A stretch of DNA of 64,000 nucleotides from Luidia sarsii (GCA_949987565.1 OX465107.1:24463367-24527366), one strand, 5' to 3'; positions 1 to 15,000 are shown, numbered from the stretch's first letter. The notes: generated by a model from the letters alone, not told the origin. Program-made: numbers and translations.

Positions 1-68
1 ATTTTAAGAAATGATATACTTGAATTGATCTCAGTCTACTCTGTTCATGTCACCTTCCCCCTTTCAAG

Positions 69-3000
69 GCCGACCTTATGGCCGAGGAGCTGAGTGAACT
101 CAAACTCAAGATTGCCGAGTTGGAGGAAGAGAAAGGAAACCTACAGCTCAAGCAGATGGACTTTGATGAGAACAAAGCACAAATTGGTGAGTCACTCTTC
201 TTCAATGAAGCCCTGCTCGACGTAAAAAAAGTGTTCAGTGTTTTGCCCGATGCCTGATGAAAAAATTCCAGCTTGGGCGGGATTCCAACCCGCGACTCCA
301 GCTTGAAAACCCTCTCATTGAATTACATTCTCCTCAAGGCAAACATCTGTTATAGCTAAGAGTCACTCTAATTTTTTTAAAATTGAAATCCATTGAAGGC
401 ATACATGCTAAATGAGACTGCTGCTATCTCTTGTTGGTTGTCATTCCCTGACGGATCAGTTACCAGGGAAGGTCGACAACTTGAGCCCCATCAATGGGAT
501 TCCTATTCCAATGCCAAGGACATGACGGCCTGCCCCTCTGGAAACAAACAAATTGAAGGATTTACGGGAGAGTAAAGTGTCCAGGCACCATGCCTGATTA
601 TGGTGTTTGGTCAGTGTGATAATGTCCTGTGAGTGTGAAATGGGACGCTGTATTAAACAATCAGAAATTACAGATTAAATACAAATTATTGACAAATACA
701 GAACACAGCCCTAGTTTTGTAGATGAAGATTTGAAAACAAATGACCGAAAAGCCTTTTTGAAATCCTTTTTTTAATGGAATAGAAAATTTGTCTGGACTT
801 GGACTTGAACTCATTACCTCAGGTTTAACATACTAGCGCTCTTACGATCTGAGCTATCCAACCCTTAGATAGCAGCTTTCTGAAATATTCAAACTAGTCC
901 TTGCCGGGGTGGGAGTGCCTTTTTTTTATCTTTTTTTTTTTTTCATGAAAATCTGATTTGCAAACTTCCCTTTTTGTCAGAATCGCTGCAAGAGACCGTT
1001 GCCGGCCTGGAGACAAAGTGCAGCAACCTCTCGGAGGAGAAGGACGAACTGCGCAAGATGATCGAGACGCAGTCTCAGGAGCGGCTGGAGGCGGAGACTA
1101 AGATGACAGAGCTCCAGGCTCAACTCGACAAGGTCAGTCATCAAAACTGGTGCTCCATCGCGATTGCTATCATTGTATCAGGGTTTTCTCGAGTAAAGGG
1201 GGCCAGATTTTTCGAGCTAAGCGGGACCTTTGACAAATGTCCTGCTAGAATCGAAAAATTTGACCTTGGAAACTTTTGAGATTTACATTTTGATTCATTT
1301 AAGTCAGTAAGTTTATTGAGAAAGGTGTCCTGTCAATATCCCAATGTTAGGCCCTCCCTCCAAAAAGCTTTGAGAATTGCATGGTTCCCTTGGAAGAAAG
1401 AGAGACAGAGAGACCAAATTACTCCAAAGATGAAAACATTGCATTCAAATGTGCAACAGGTTTGATGATGTGAACATAGACCTATTATAGGCAGGGGTTC
1501 ATGCTAACAAATGTAACAAGATAGGGCAGAGTGCTGTTCCTCATGGGTATGCGACCCACAAACTGGGTTTGAAGAAACGGCTCTGTTTTCATCCTTGAAA
1601 AGGCCCTTTCCTCCACTTGAAAAAGGAATGAGCATTGCACATTTCAAAATTGCCAGCGATTCAGTTGTGGCAGGCTGTGTTGCAATAGTTAACTGGTAAC
1701 CAACAGGGTTTGCAGTGTAGTATCGTGACAGGGTGGGAACTGGTGACCTTCGTTCTTGAAACTTTTAGGAAACAACAGGATGGGAACCAGTGACTTTTTG
1801 AATCTGGAGGGTTTAGAAGGTGGACCATGTAGCTTAGTTACTCGTTCACTGATACTGCCCTCCAACATTAAAAACTGCTCGAAGAACAGTCTCTCTCCGT
1901 GAGTTAAAGCGTGGGAGTCTACATTTGAGCAAACATTGAGAAAGGTCCTGTCAAGATCCCAATGTTAGGTCCTCCCTCCCCCAAAAAATTGAGAATTGCA
2001 TTTTCGGTCATTTATCAGTCAGTCAGCAGTTTGGAGACATAGACAGAGAGACCGACTGAATTTCTGCAAAGATGAAAACTTTGCATTCAATTTGCAACAG
2101 GTTTGATGGCGTGAACATAGGCCTATGGTTCCCTTGAAAGACAGAGAGACAGAGACCGAATTACTGCAAAGATGAAAACATTGCATTCAATTTGCAACAG
2201 GTTTGATGGTGTGAACATAGGCCTATGGTTCCCTTGAAAGACAGAGAGACAGAGACCGATTTACTCCAGAGATGAAAACATTGCAGCTGGCTCTCTTTTT
2301 AACCCCCCCCCTCTCGCAGAACCAGTTGTCATTGGACGAGCAGCAGCAGGCCGTGATTGAGGCGCTGTCTGAGGAGCGCAGCGACTTGCTGCAGCGCCTG
2401 CAGGAGGCAGAGGAGGGGCGCGACGCCGAGATGAAGAGCAGGGTCAGTGTCGAGACCAAACTTGTTGCGCTGGGCGAGTTTAAGAAAAGTGCCGAACAAC
2501 TCATGGTTAGAGCCCCTCCTCTATTGATGCTTGATTTAATAACGGCGGGGGTTCATGCTAACAAATGTAACAAGATAGGGCAGAGTGCTGTTCCTCATGG
2601 GTACGCGACCCGCAAACTGGGTTTGAAGAAACGGCTCTGTTTTCGTCCTTGAAAAAGGAATGAGCATTGCACATTTCAAGATTGCCAGCGATTCACTTGT
2701 GGTGGGCTGTGTTGCAATAGTTAACTGGTAACCATCAGCGTTTGCGGTGTAGTATCGTGACAGGGTGGTGACCGGTGACCTCCGTTCTTGAAACTTTAAG
2801 GAAACAACAGGATGGGAACCAGTGATTTTTTAACTTAAAATCCAGTATGTCCATGACAAGGCTGTTTCTTGGTTTTTGAATACAATATAGATATAGAAAT
2901 TGTTGTGTCTGTGAAGTCTTTCAACAAATAAAATTTTGGCACAATTTGCCCTTGATATTTGTTTGACATCATTCCGACAAAATTCCTTTTTTTTTTAACT

Positions 3001-6000
3001 GACCATAGATGAAAGGAAAAGTACTTTTTGAAATTATACCAGACTAAAGATGAATCTGGAGGGTTTAGAAGGTGGACCATGTAGCTTAGTTACTCGTTCA
3101 CCGATACTGCCCTCCAACATTAAAAACTGCTCGAAGAACAGTCTCTCTCCGTGAGTTAAAGCGGGGGAGTCTACATTTGAGCAAACATCTCTATGGAGCG
3201 TAAAATTAACCAAGAACCTCTTATAAGGCTTGAGAGAAGACTACACTTGCCACCAGTGGTATGCTATGTCTGTGTATAGTGGACAAAGATCAAGGCAAGA
3301 CTGAATGTCTGTTGCTTCCCTGTTCTGCCTGCTTTACTCTAATTCAAAGTTAAGAATTCTGTAGTGGAACGTCTTGAAACAAGACTACATCTCGAGCTGG
3401 TTCCTTGCTGGGCCTGTATTTAAAAGATCTGGTCAGAAAACGGTTAACCAACTAAAATAAACAGCCATGACTAATTTGCTCTGAGCCACAGTACTGTAGG
3501 TAGTAGTTTGCCGTAGTGTGCCTTTGAGAACAGTATTCTGCCTTTGCCCTGCTTACTTTTGCACGGAATATGGGATGCACTCCATTTGTTTGTTTGTTGG
3601 TTGGTTTTGGTTTGCTTAACGTAACTTTTCAGAACCTGTCTGAGGCTTTTATTCAGCCTTGCACCCAACATGCATGACTAACACCAGTGGTCATCCACTG
3701 CATGTAAACATAAAAAAACATAGGAGGTTTTACGCACATTTATTATTTGATTTCCTTTAAACAGCTTATGATCTGGGGCCAATTTCATAGAGCCACTAAA
3801 ACGCCAAAACAGGCTTAAGCACAAAAAGTCTTGAGACACAGAATCCCCTTGCCAACCCTTCATTATTGTTTCATGCTAAGCAAAGAAGAGTGGAATACAA
3901 GTCAGAAGCAATGGACATCAAACCGCAGGGCAATTTGTAATCCTGCTTACACAAGGAAGACTTTTTCTGCTTAGCGGATTTTCTCGCTTAAACGGCTCTA
4001 TGAAATTGGGCCCTGGCCCTTTGTAAAAGGAATGCCAATTCCTATCTCCAGCCTTCCTGAGTTCCTCCCTATCTCCCTCTTTCCTTGGACCATAACCTTA
4101 AAGTGGCTTGATAATACCCTTGTTTTGGGGCGAATCTACATTAAAAAAAAATTGATGAAAAAGTTTTTCCTTTTCCCTCCCAGTAAAATGCGTGGTTTTG
4201 ATTCCAGGTCTTTTGATTAAAATTTCTAAAGAATTGCACATGCAGACCGAATGAATATGGTGATCACTTTTTGAAAAACTCAACAATGGATTTTTTGTCT
4301 TTATTATTACCAAACCTAGAATGATAACTTGTGAACTGGCTTACTCAAAATTGTGCTTGATGCATTGCAGAGTAATGCTTTATTCTTTATTTTGGGGTCA
4401 CTCCATGCCAACTAACTCTTTCCCTACAACAAGCCACTCACCTCGAGCTGAGTGAACATCTAGCCAGCAAGCCGCTGGCAGCGGCTTTTTGTAAACCTTT
4501 TGCAAATAATTTGCAAATAATTCAGAAGTCACCGATAAATTTCCTTAGTGAGAGAGCTAAACACACCTACTTGCCCACTCACCATTTGAAGAATTACTCA
4601 GACTGAAAGGAAGCTGCTGTATGCTCTTATTAGCTCACCACTTGGCCGTCTATGTTCTGTCAGCTGATGGAGATCTAGACAATGAGTTGGTTTCAGATGG
4701 TCGTCAGCTTTCAGTGGCCCAAAGTCTTTCAGTCTGGCCCAAACCAGACCTTTGGCTCCAACCCCGAAGCCGTCATACAACAGTTGAAAACAAAAGTTGT
4801 TGCTTTCATAGCAAATTCATAGCTGTTTGCACGGATAGCTCCATGATTGTTGTCAGATGCCTGTAGTTTGCCATGTTCGCTTGTCACCAAATCCCCATGC
4901 TATAGCCTAATGCATGGATTGGATTGTGAAAAGTGTCTAATCCCTTCCTTTGGAGCTGACCAGGGTTAGAGGTGAATCACCATTTGTCAGTCAGATTAAT
5001 ATTTTGGTTCAATCAGCCGTTGTTTTATACTCGGTTATGTCTGGTTTGGTCTCAGTGCAGTCTATGTCATCGTTTCTTGTGATAAGTTCTTGGGTAGTTT
5101 TTGTGTGAATGATGTGTCTGCCCCTTCTCCCCCCCCCCCTCGCCCTACTTCCTCATCATCCTTCTATCTTCAACCCCCCTCCACCCTGGCCTCCTCCATC
5201 CTTGTCTCGCCTCTCGACCCTCTCTCTCTGAAGGCCAAGCAGGAGGAGACGGTGGCCTCACTGGAGGAGACGAGGCGAGGCCTGGAGGACTCCCTGGCCC
5301 AGGCCGAGAGGCAGAGGGAGGAGCTGAGGGAGGACAGAGTCGCCATGGAGCTGAAGATGGTCCAACTCGAGGAGGAGAAGGATGGTGAGTGGACCTCTTT
5401 GCAAATCTCTGCCTCAGACTTGGGCTTTGGCTTTGGCTTTGGCTCTGGCGCCGGCACTGGCTTCATGTTATGCACATGCCTGGAAATCCTCGGCTCTGGG
5501 TGTTTGTTGATATGCAGAGATAGCCGTGTTAGTGTCACTGATGGATTATAATAACTTAAGGCTATCACTTGAAGACTAACCAGTTGGGAAGAGTGCATAT
5601 TTTTAGTTTGAGGACAAAGAAATCAAAGAGCCTGTGCAACCGTTTTCATACGTATTTCTCTATCAGATGAAAACGTGAGATGCCATGTTTTTGTACTCAC
5701 ATGACGGCATATGAAGTCCGGTGTTCAAACCTGGCATTAGCCCTAAGTGGCTTCAATCCCTCCTCAGCGGATTTAGACCACTGATGTGGACCTATGTATC
5801 CTGGGCCCTTTTCCAAAACCCGGATTAGGTTTCCGGCTCTGTCTCTGTTATCCAAAAGTAGGTTTGGATTCTTTTTGAAAGCGCAGTATAACATCTAAAA
5901 AACGAAGCCAAAGGCCTCCCATGTTCATGCCTTGTACATTAAAATGGATGAAAGAAATGGAGACAAAGCCTGTGCCCAAGCCGGGTTTTGGAAAAGAGTC

Positions 6001-9000
6001 CTGGGGTGGATTTCAGAAAGCCTTACGATGCAGCATAACTCATCTTACAATGGATAACCCATCGTAAGTTGCAATAGCTCGTATGGTTTCCATGCATCGC
6101 TCACCTTCTTGGAATTGGTCGTAGGTCACGATGAGTTTGATGAAATCACCAACTGGTTCTCAATGTTCAGGCTTTGAGCAGCAGACGACAAGCCTGACGG
6201 GTGAGGTCCAACGCCTGAGGGAGACCATGCAGGAGGAGCACCTGCCACTGGCCGAGATGGAGCGGGAGAGGGAGCTCTTCCGGGACCAGCTCCGAGAGCT
6301 GGAGACGGGCCGGGAAGAGGCGTCCGGCCGACTGGAGGAAGAGAAGGCGGCCAGAGGCCAAACGGAGGTGGGCACCATGGACCTCTCTCTTCTCCTGTAG
6401 AACAGATTGAGAGATTGTCCAACTCACTACTTTGATGGGCCACTTTCAGGTTTTCGTTGTCAAAAATTAGGCGGACAGTCGTTCTCCTGACAGCAGGCAG
6501 AGTACACTCTGCCTGAAACGTACAGTTACCGGCTCTTTTCAGAGACACACTCCGTCTCAAAAGCGAAGCTTTACATGGTGTCACTGCAAATCTTATCCCA
6601 TCTTCATAAATGATCCAAATCAGGCTAGAAATGTAAATACAAAAGCAACAAAAACACATATGGATGTGAACTCATTATCATGAAGATGCATTTTTAAAGT
6701 ATTCTGCCTTCAAGAAAGGTTCACTCAGTAGGGTACAGTCCGGACTTCTAAATCTGGCAGATGTTCAAATATGAGAGGGGAAGATAACTCAGGATTTACG
6801 GCCATATAAATATAATAGTTGCAGCAGTATTAGAGTGGCCATTATTTTCTATTTTTTTTCTCTCGATTGAACAAAGGATGAGCTTAAATCACTGAAGCTT
6901 GCCAAGTCAGAAGTGGAGACGGAGTATCGACAGATGCAGCAGGCACTTGAAGATGCTCAGGAGGGGCTAAGGAGTATATCCAGTGAGAAGGAGGAGCTTG
7001 CCCAGACTCTCCAAGATGAGGTACGCTCTCGAGCACTGCCACTTTCTGTGCTGTAAATGAATAAAAACAATGTGGAAGGTTTTGCAGTGACACCATTTAC
7101 ATCATCTGAGAAGAAGAGATGATGTGCGTGGTGTCACTGCAAAACTGGCCACGGTGTGAATCTTGTCTTTTCACATTACTATCTCAGAAGAGATGATGTG
7201 CGTGGTGTCACTGCAAAACTGGCCACGGTGTGAATCTTGTCTTTTCACATTACTATCTCAGAAGAGATGATGTGCGTGGTGTCACTGCAAAACTGGCCAC
7301 GGTGTGAATCTTGTCTTTTCACATTACTATCTCAGAAGAGATGATGTGCGTGGTGTCACTGCAAAACTGGCCACGGTGTGAATCTTGTCTTTTCACATTA
7401 CTATCTCAGAAGAGATGATGTGCGTGGTGTCACTGCAAAACTGGCCACGGTGTGAATCTTGTCTTTTCACATTACTATCTCAGAAGAGATGATGTGCGTG
7501 GTGTCACTGCAAAACTGGCCACGGTGTGAATCTTGTCTTTTCACATTACTATCTCAGAAGAGATGATGTGCGTGGTGTCACTGCAAAACTGGCCACGGTG
7601 TGAATCTTGTCTTTTCACATTACTATCTCAGAAGAGATGATGTGCGTGGTGTCACTGCAAAACTGGCCACGGTGTGAATCTTGTCTTTTCACATTACTAT
7701 CTCAGAAGAGATGATGTGCGTGGTGTCACTGCAAAACTGGCCACGGTGTGAATCTTGTCTTTTCACATTACTATCTCAGAAGAGATGATGTGCGTGGTGT
7801 CACTGCAAAACTGGCCACGGTGTGAATCTTGTCTTTTCACATTACTATCTCAGAAGAGATGATGTGCGTGGTGTCACTGCAAAACTGGCCACGGTGTGAA
7901 TCTTGTCTTTTCACATTACTATCTCAGAAGAGATGATGTGCGTGGTGTCACTGCAAAACTGGCCACGGTGTGAATCTTGTCTTTTCACATTACTATCTCA
8001 GAAGAGATGATGTGCGTGGTGTCACTGCAAAACTGGCCACGGTGTGAATCTTGTCTTTTCACATTACTATCTCAGAAGAGATGATGTGCGTGGTGTCACT
8101 GCAAAACTGGCCACGGTGTGAATCTTGTCTTTTCACATTACTATCTCAGAAGAGATGATGTGCGTGGTGTCACTGCAAAACTGGCCACGGTGTGAATCTT
8201 GTCTTTTCACATTACTATCTCAGAAGAGATGATGTGCGTGGTGTCACTGCAAAACTGGCCACGGTGTGAATCTTGTCTTTTCACATTACTATCTCAGAAG
8301 AGATGATGTGCGTGGTGTCACTGCAAAACTGGCCACGGTGTGAATCTTGTCTTTTCACATTACTATCTCAGAAGAGATGATGTGCGTGGTGTCACTGCAA
8401 AACTGGCCACGGTGTGAATCTTCTCTTTTCACATTGATTGTCTCCCCCCCCAAAAAAATAAATAAATCAATAATGTGGAAACACCTGTGTCCAGGAACCT
8501 TAACCAAAGACCATTAGTTTCAGCGTGTTTTCATTTAGAAAGAGAAGTCTTGTTGTGTTTGGATACTTTTAGTAGTACAGGCCTTGAATTGAACGACGGC
8601 CACGACGGCCAGTGCCGTCGTTGCCCTCTTTACTGGCCGAGGTGCCCCGCAAAAATCCCCGTCTTCACGGCCACTTTGGCCGTGCCCTATTTTTACCTTG
8701 GCCGTCGAGCCCTTTTTTTGCATTGGTAAGCATATTTACAGTTGTTTTTAGACTACATGTATTTTATTTGGATTATCGGGGAGCGATGTCAACTCGATAA
8801 GACAGAGAAGTGAAAATAATGCGCGATCGTGTCGACAACAGCCGCATTAATGTGTAACCATGCATCGGAAATAAATAGTCGGCACCCTCAACACAAGAAC
8901 GTGTGACCAACATAGAAGACGTCTAGTTTTCTGACTTTGGAGATTTGGTGCGCCAAAAGAGGGCGCCCTTTATCTCTTCATATGCCAGAATGTGGAGGTT

Positions 9001-12000
9001 TATCCTCAATGCAAATGTACACGCGCCGTTCCAAGAGGTCTGGCCGCTGGCCGCGTTGGACAGTGACCGCAATATTGTAACTTGCAATGTCGATGGGGAC
9101 TTTGAAAGGTGACAAAAGACCCTTTTATAGAGGTGGCCGAATAAGCAGGTTTCACTGTATGCATAGTACATGTATATAGCAGGGCATGCAAAAATGATAA
9201 CTTTGTACAATTTATTTCCATTTGGCCTCTGTGCCCTTTCCCAATTTTGTTTTTTGGCCTTGGTGCCCTACCCACTGGCCTTGGTGCCCCCGAAAATTTT
9301 GCATCATTCAAGGCCAAAGTGGCCTTGCCCTAAAAATTACCAAATTCAAGGCCTGGTAGTATGGCATACCATTTAAAACTCAACACATCCGTAACACTGA
9401 CTGTGAATAATGAAAGCTCATGAAAGCTAATGAAAGCTCATGAAATCGTCAGGTCCACTGAATTTTAGATTTACATTTTGGTAATTTTAGTCAGTAAGCA
9501 GTTTGCAACATTTTTGTATATCACCCAAAGCTCATGAAAGTTAGGAATATCATTATCGCGTTGATTTAAATGGGGCATTCCTTCTCTTCCCCCCCCCCCA
9601 CACAGACAAATCAAGCTGTTGAATTAAGCAGTCAACTGGAAGACCTCCTTAAGAGATTGGAAACCCTCACCGGTGAGAGAGACGAGGCCACCAACAGGCT
9701 GATGGACCTTGAGAACCAGCTGGATGCCTCTTGCAACGAGAAGGCCGACCTCCGGGAGGAGCTGCAGAGACTGGGAGCCGGCCTGGCGGAGACTGAGACG
9801 AAGCTCTGCCAGAAGGAGGCTGAGGTCCAGGCGTTCTGCGAGGAGCTCGCCGCCAAGGAAGCGGCGTCGGTCGAGGCGCAGGTCCGACTGAAGGAGGCAG
9901 CTGAGAGCTCAGCCCGACTCCTGGAGGACAACGCCAAGCTGGGAGCCGGTCTGGAGGCGGCCAGGGCGGAGGCGATTGGACATGGCGAGCGCTGCGAGGA
10001 CCTGAAGTCGATGCTGGACACCGCCCAGCGGGAGCTGCTCAGCAAGGAGGCAGACCTGCAGGAGGCGGCCGAGGAGAGGGAGCGAGAGATCGTCGGACAG
10101 GCGAAGGCCGTCGGGGACCACATGCAGCAGGCATCCCTGCTGCGGGACCAGCTCTCGGAGCGGGAGTACCGGATCGGGACGCTGGAGAACGCCGTCGCTC
10201 AGGCCGAGCGCGAGGCGGAGGTGCTCAGGGAGGGGCAGTCGGCCGAGGGCAAGAAGACCGAGTCCAGGATGGCCTCCCTCCTGGGCCAGATCGCCGACCT
10301 GGAAGGCGAGATCACCGCCAACCAGAGGACCATCTCTGAACAGGAGAACAAGTACCAGGACCTCTCCGCCCAGTTTGACCAGAAGGGGGCCGAGTTTGAC
10401 AGTGCCGTCCGCGACCTGAAAGACTCCAATGAGAAGCTCTCCTGCCGGATCAAAGAGAAAGAATGCAGCCTAGTCTCCTTGCAAGAAAAGCTGAGAGAGA
10501 CCTTGGAGCTGATGAAGGCCGGAAAGGATGGATTTGATGTTTCCCAGGCCTCCCTAACTTCTGAAATAACTCACCTCAAGGAAACTCTGGAAACCTTGCG
10601 ACATCAGCACAACGAAGAGTCAACGAAGCAGTCTGACTTGACTGATGAGCTGAAGCAGAACTTGGACCTTTCCGCCAAGAAGATTGACGAACTGGAAGGT
10701 GTGCTGAGTGCCAAAGAAAACCAAGTGGCCGAGCTGGATGCGCTGCAGAAAGAGTCTCAACAGAGGCTCCAGGACAGGGAGAATCTCTTCCAATCTGAGT
10801 CGGCCTCCTTCCAAGAGAGTCTGAGCAGGTTGAGTCATCAAAGGGACGAATTAGAAGCAGAACTTCGTGAAAGAGAACAGTCGATGTTGTCGCTGAACAG
10901 CAGTTTGCAGACTGCGGAGCTTCAGCTGGAGGAGTTGAGCCACCAGTGCCACGACCTGAAGCAAAAGCTTGCGACCGCCTCCGACGAGATTCAGGCGAGG
11001 TGCGATCAGGAAGTGGTCCTCACCACTGAGGTGGAGCAGTTGAGGAAGGAGGCGGCTGCTCTGCAGGGGGACTTCCACGCAAGAGACGATGCCCTCAGGA
11101 GGCAAGGGGAGAGCCACAGGGATGAGGTCGATCGGATCCGGGTCGAGGCCGAGCGGCTGCAGGACGAGCTGGCCGTGTCTCGGTCCGAGACAGAGTCTCT
11201 GAAGGGAGCGCTGGAAGCACAGACCACCGCCATGAAGGAGAGCCTTCAGCAGTCGTCCAGTGACTCCAGCGATAAGCAGAGAGCCATACAGGAGATTCAG
11301 GACGAACTCTCCCAGAGAACCAAGCAATTTGAAGAGGAACTCACATCCATGGAAGAACGCCTTAAAAGCGCTGAAACCACGAATCAGCACCTAACTGATG
11401 AACTGAGCATCAAAGACCAAACACTGCAAGATCTCCATCACAAATTTACCTCTTCTGAGGACAGATACTCGGGTGCGGTTCAGGAGCTCAACGGAAACTT
11501 GCAAGAACTCTCCAACAAGATTGAAAAGCGTGACAGCGAGATACAGACCAAAAACGGTCAGATAGAGGCCTTGGAAGCCCAGATCAAAGAGGGAGACAAG
11601 AATCTTGGAGATAGGGTCTTAGAGCTTAGAGAGAGCCTAGAGAAGTCTGAAGACAATCTTAAGCTAGCAAAAGAGGAGCTTGAGAAGAGAGAATCTCAGT
11701 TGGAGGCAGACCTGGCCCAGAGAGAGGCCCAGTTGTCTGAAGAGATAGAAACTTTGAAGGTGACGCACGATGCCCTGATGAAGGGTAAGGCAGACAGAGA
11801 GACTGACCTGACCGATCAGATCTCAGCACTCCAGAACTCTCTCTCAGACCTCAGCGAGAAAGCTACTGTCCTTGAAACATCGCTGACAGAAAAGGAAAAG
11901 CAGCTCACTGACCTGAGTGAAGGTCATGAGCAGAAGAGAGCGGAGTACGAGAAGAGAATCTCGATGCTGAGGGAAAAATGCAAGAAAGTGATGCACGAGA

Positions 12001-15000
12001 GGAATGATATGAAGGGCCTTCTCGCCAGCAGAGCAGAGGAAATTGAGACGCTACAGAAGAAAGTCGAGGCACAGGACAAAGAGATGACTGATAGTGCGTC
12101 TGCAAAGTCAGAAGACCAGCAGAGCTCTGCCGACAAAATCCAGAGAATGGAGAGGGAATTGGAGCAGAAGACCATGCTCGTCAGCACCTTGAAGGAGCAG
12201 CTCCTCGAGAGGGACCAAGAGTTCAACGCCGAGGTGGACCTCCTCAACAGGAGCCTCTCTGAGCTCAGCGCCAGGGTCCCCGATCTGGAGGCCGACCTGA
12301 AGACCAAAGAGTCCCAGCTGGCGGAGGTTCAGGACCAGCTCCTGGACAGGGACAGTCGGCTGAGCGACCTCAACGAGAGCTTCTCTGAGCAGGAATCCCG
12401 ACTCTCAGGTTTGCAGCTGCAGCTCACCCAAGAGCAGGAGAAGACGGTGGTGGCGGAGAGGCGTCAGATGAGCGAGGCTGCACCGGTGCAGGAGCATAAG
12501 GCAGAGCTGGAGACTGACCTTGCCAAGGCAAGAGCCGAGGTTGATACCGGCAAACAGCGCTATGGCAAGCTTCTCATCAAGGCCAAGGAGATGAAAGCCA
12601 AGTCGGAGGCAGCCGTAAAGGACAAAGAGAAACTGGAATTCGAGTTGGCGTCGCTGCGGGAAGAGGTCCAACAGAATGACCAACAGCTCCACGCCCAGGC
12701 CGAAAACAGCGATCATGAGAAGTCAGAACTGGCCTCAACAAGAAGACTGTTGGAGGAGAAAGACCAGCTGTTGGACAACAAAAACAGACAACTGGAAGCA
12801 GCAGTCGAGAACAGGAACCACCTGGATTCAGAAACGGCTTCTCTACAATCCTGCCTCGAGGAGCAGCACAGAGAGTTGGCCTCTCTCAGAGATTCACTCA
12901 GTGAGAGGGAACATTACCTGGCTCAAGCCAATCAGGCGATAGAAGACCTGAAGGTTGCCCAGGGTGCCCTTGGCAGCCAGCAGATGGACAACCTGGGCAC
13001 GATTCAGATGCTCCAGGAGAACCGGACCGCTGTGGAGAACCAACTCAGGGATAAGGAGGCAGCGCTGGAAAGTCTTGCATCAGCCAGGGAGGAGGCCCGA
13101 AAGGAAGTGGAGGAGTTGATGGAGAAGTGCCGATCGCTGGAAGTGGCCCTTCACCAAGCTGAGGCCAAGATAGTTGATCAGCACCATTCCCTGGAAACGA
13201 TGCAGGCTCAGCTGCAAGCATCGCAGGAGGAGAGTACCAAAACAAGGGACGAAACAGCTCAGAGAATCCAGGCAGAACTGGACAGCGAGAGGAAAGCGAA
13301 CAGAGATCTGAGCAGCCAGTTGGAGGAAGCCCAGAAGTCTCTCAGCCAGGAGAGGCAAAACCTGTCGGAAGCCGCTCAGAAGCTGGACGCCCAAGAAGAG
13401 CATGCCAAGACCCGAGAAGGAGAGCTGGAGAAGATTTGCCGGGAGCTGGAAGGTGAGAAGGAGAGCTGCGGGGAGCTAAGGGCTCACCTGGAGAAGGTCC
13501 AGAGAGACCACCAAGAGGAGACGGCCAGCCTGTCGGAGACCATCGTCAAGCTGCGCGCCCGGTCAGAGGAGACAGAGCCGCGGCTGGAGCTGCTTGTGGA
13601 GAGCGTGGAGAAGCTGGGCCAGGTGAAGCGGCAGCTGGAGCAGTCGGTGACGGAGAGCAGGGGACTCGAGGAGACTCTCCAGACGGACCTGGACCGGGCC
13701 AAGGAAGCTCTGGACGGCTCAACGGCGGAAAGGGAGCGTCTGCAGGAACGCCTGTCAGAGATGGAAGAGAAGGAATCCTACCTGGTCTCCAGACTGCAAG
13801 AGGTGCAGCAGCAGCTGGCGCAGTCAGTAGAGGAGAAGGAAGAGCTCCAGAACCTCCTGGACCATAGGGATGCCGGCGTGAGTGAGCAGGACGCGGAAGT
13901 CCAGCACCTGCGGAGCAAGCTGGCCCAGCTTACGGCGGAAAACGCCGAACTCCAGGAGGTCGTCGAGGAGAACAGCGGACGGATCAATGAGATGACGCTG
14001 ATGGTTGAGCTGAGGGACGGGCAGTTGATGCGGGTGGAGGAGGAGGCGAGGGAAGTGGAGGCAGCCAAGGCACATCTCCAAGACCTGCTGGAGCAGCACA
14101 AGTCCAGCAGCGGAGACGCCAGTGCCAGATGCGATGAGCTGTCTGAGCAGCTGGCCGGGGTGACGGAGGACCTCCGGAAGGTGGAGGCAAGAAAGGAGGC
14201 CATCCAGAGGCAGAACGAGAAGCTGAAGGAGCGGCTCACCAAGGTGAACGAGGCGCGGAAGAAGCTGGGGAAGGAGGCGGAGGAGCTGAGGCAGGCGCGA
14301 GAGGAGACGGAGGGACTGGTGCAGAGGAAGTCGGAAGCGGAATCCCGGATGGAGGCCATGAGGGTGGAGTTTGAGCACCTGCGGCAGTCGAGCGACGAGA
14401 GTGCGACCGGTCTGAAGCAGGAGCTGGAGGCTACGAGAGACCGGTGCCATCAACTGATCACTGACAACGAGTCTCTGAAAATGAGGGTCGCCGAGTTTGA
14501 GAGGCTGCGGAAGCAAGCGGCTGCCACCGAGATGGAGAAGGAGACCCTCGCCAACGACAACGCCAGGTTGTCCCAAGTGGTCCAGAAACAGCAGGGAGGC
14601 ATCAAGGATCTAGAGGCCAGGATGAGGAAACTCAACTCGGAGCTGGCATCGGCCAACAGCCAGTGCAGCCATCTCCAGGAGAACCTGAATGTGAAGACTT
14701 CCACGCTGGAGCAAGAAAACTCAGAGCTCTCTGCCAAGCTGGCCACATCGGAAGCCAGGCACAAGCAGGATCTCCAGAAGCTGAACAACACTGTCAAGAG
14801 CGCCAAGGAGGAGCTGAACAAGAAGACGATGGACCTGCAGAGACTGCAGTCGGAGGTGGAGCGCAGGAAGCTGGACCTGAACGTCCTGACGGCCGAGAAG
14901 GAGGAGGTGGAGTCGCTGCTGGAACGCTTCGACCAGAAGAACTCCGTCCTTGCCGAGGACCTGGCGGTGGCCAAGAACCGAGCCAAGATGGCAGAGGACC

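Noticed and set aside
7112..8435. CRISPR-like direct repeats
   Set aside because: Perfect tandem units with no variable spacers, inside an intron of a eukaryotic gene.
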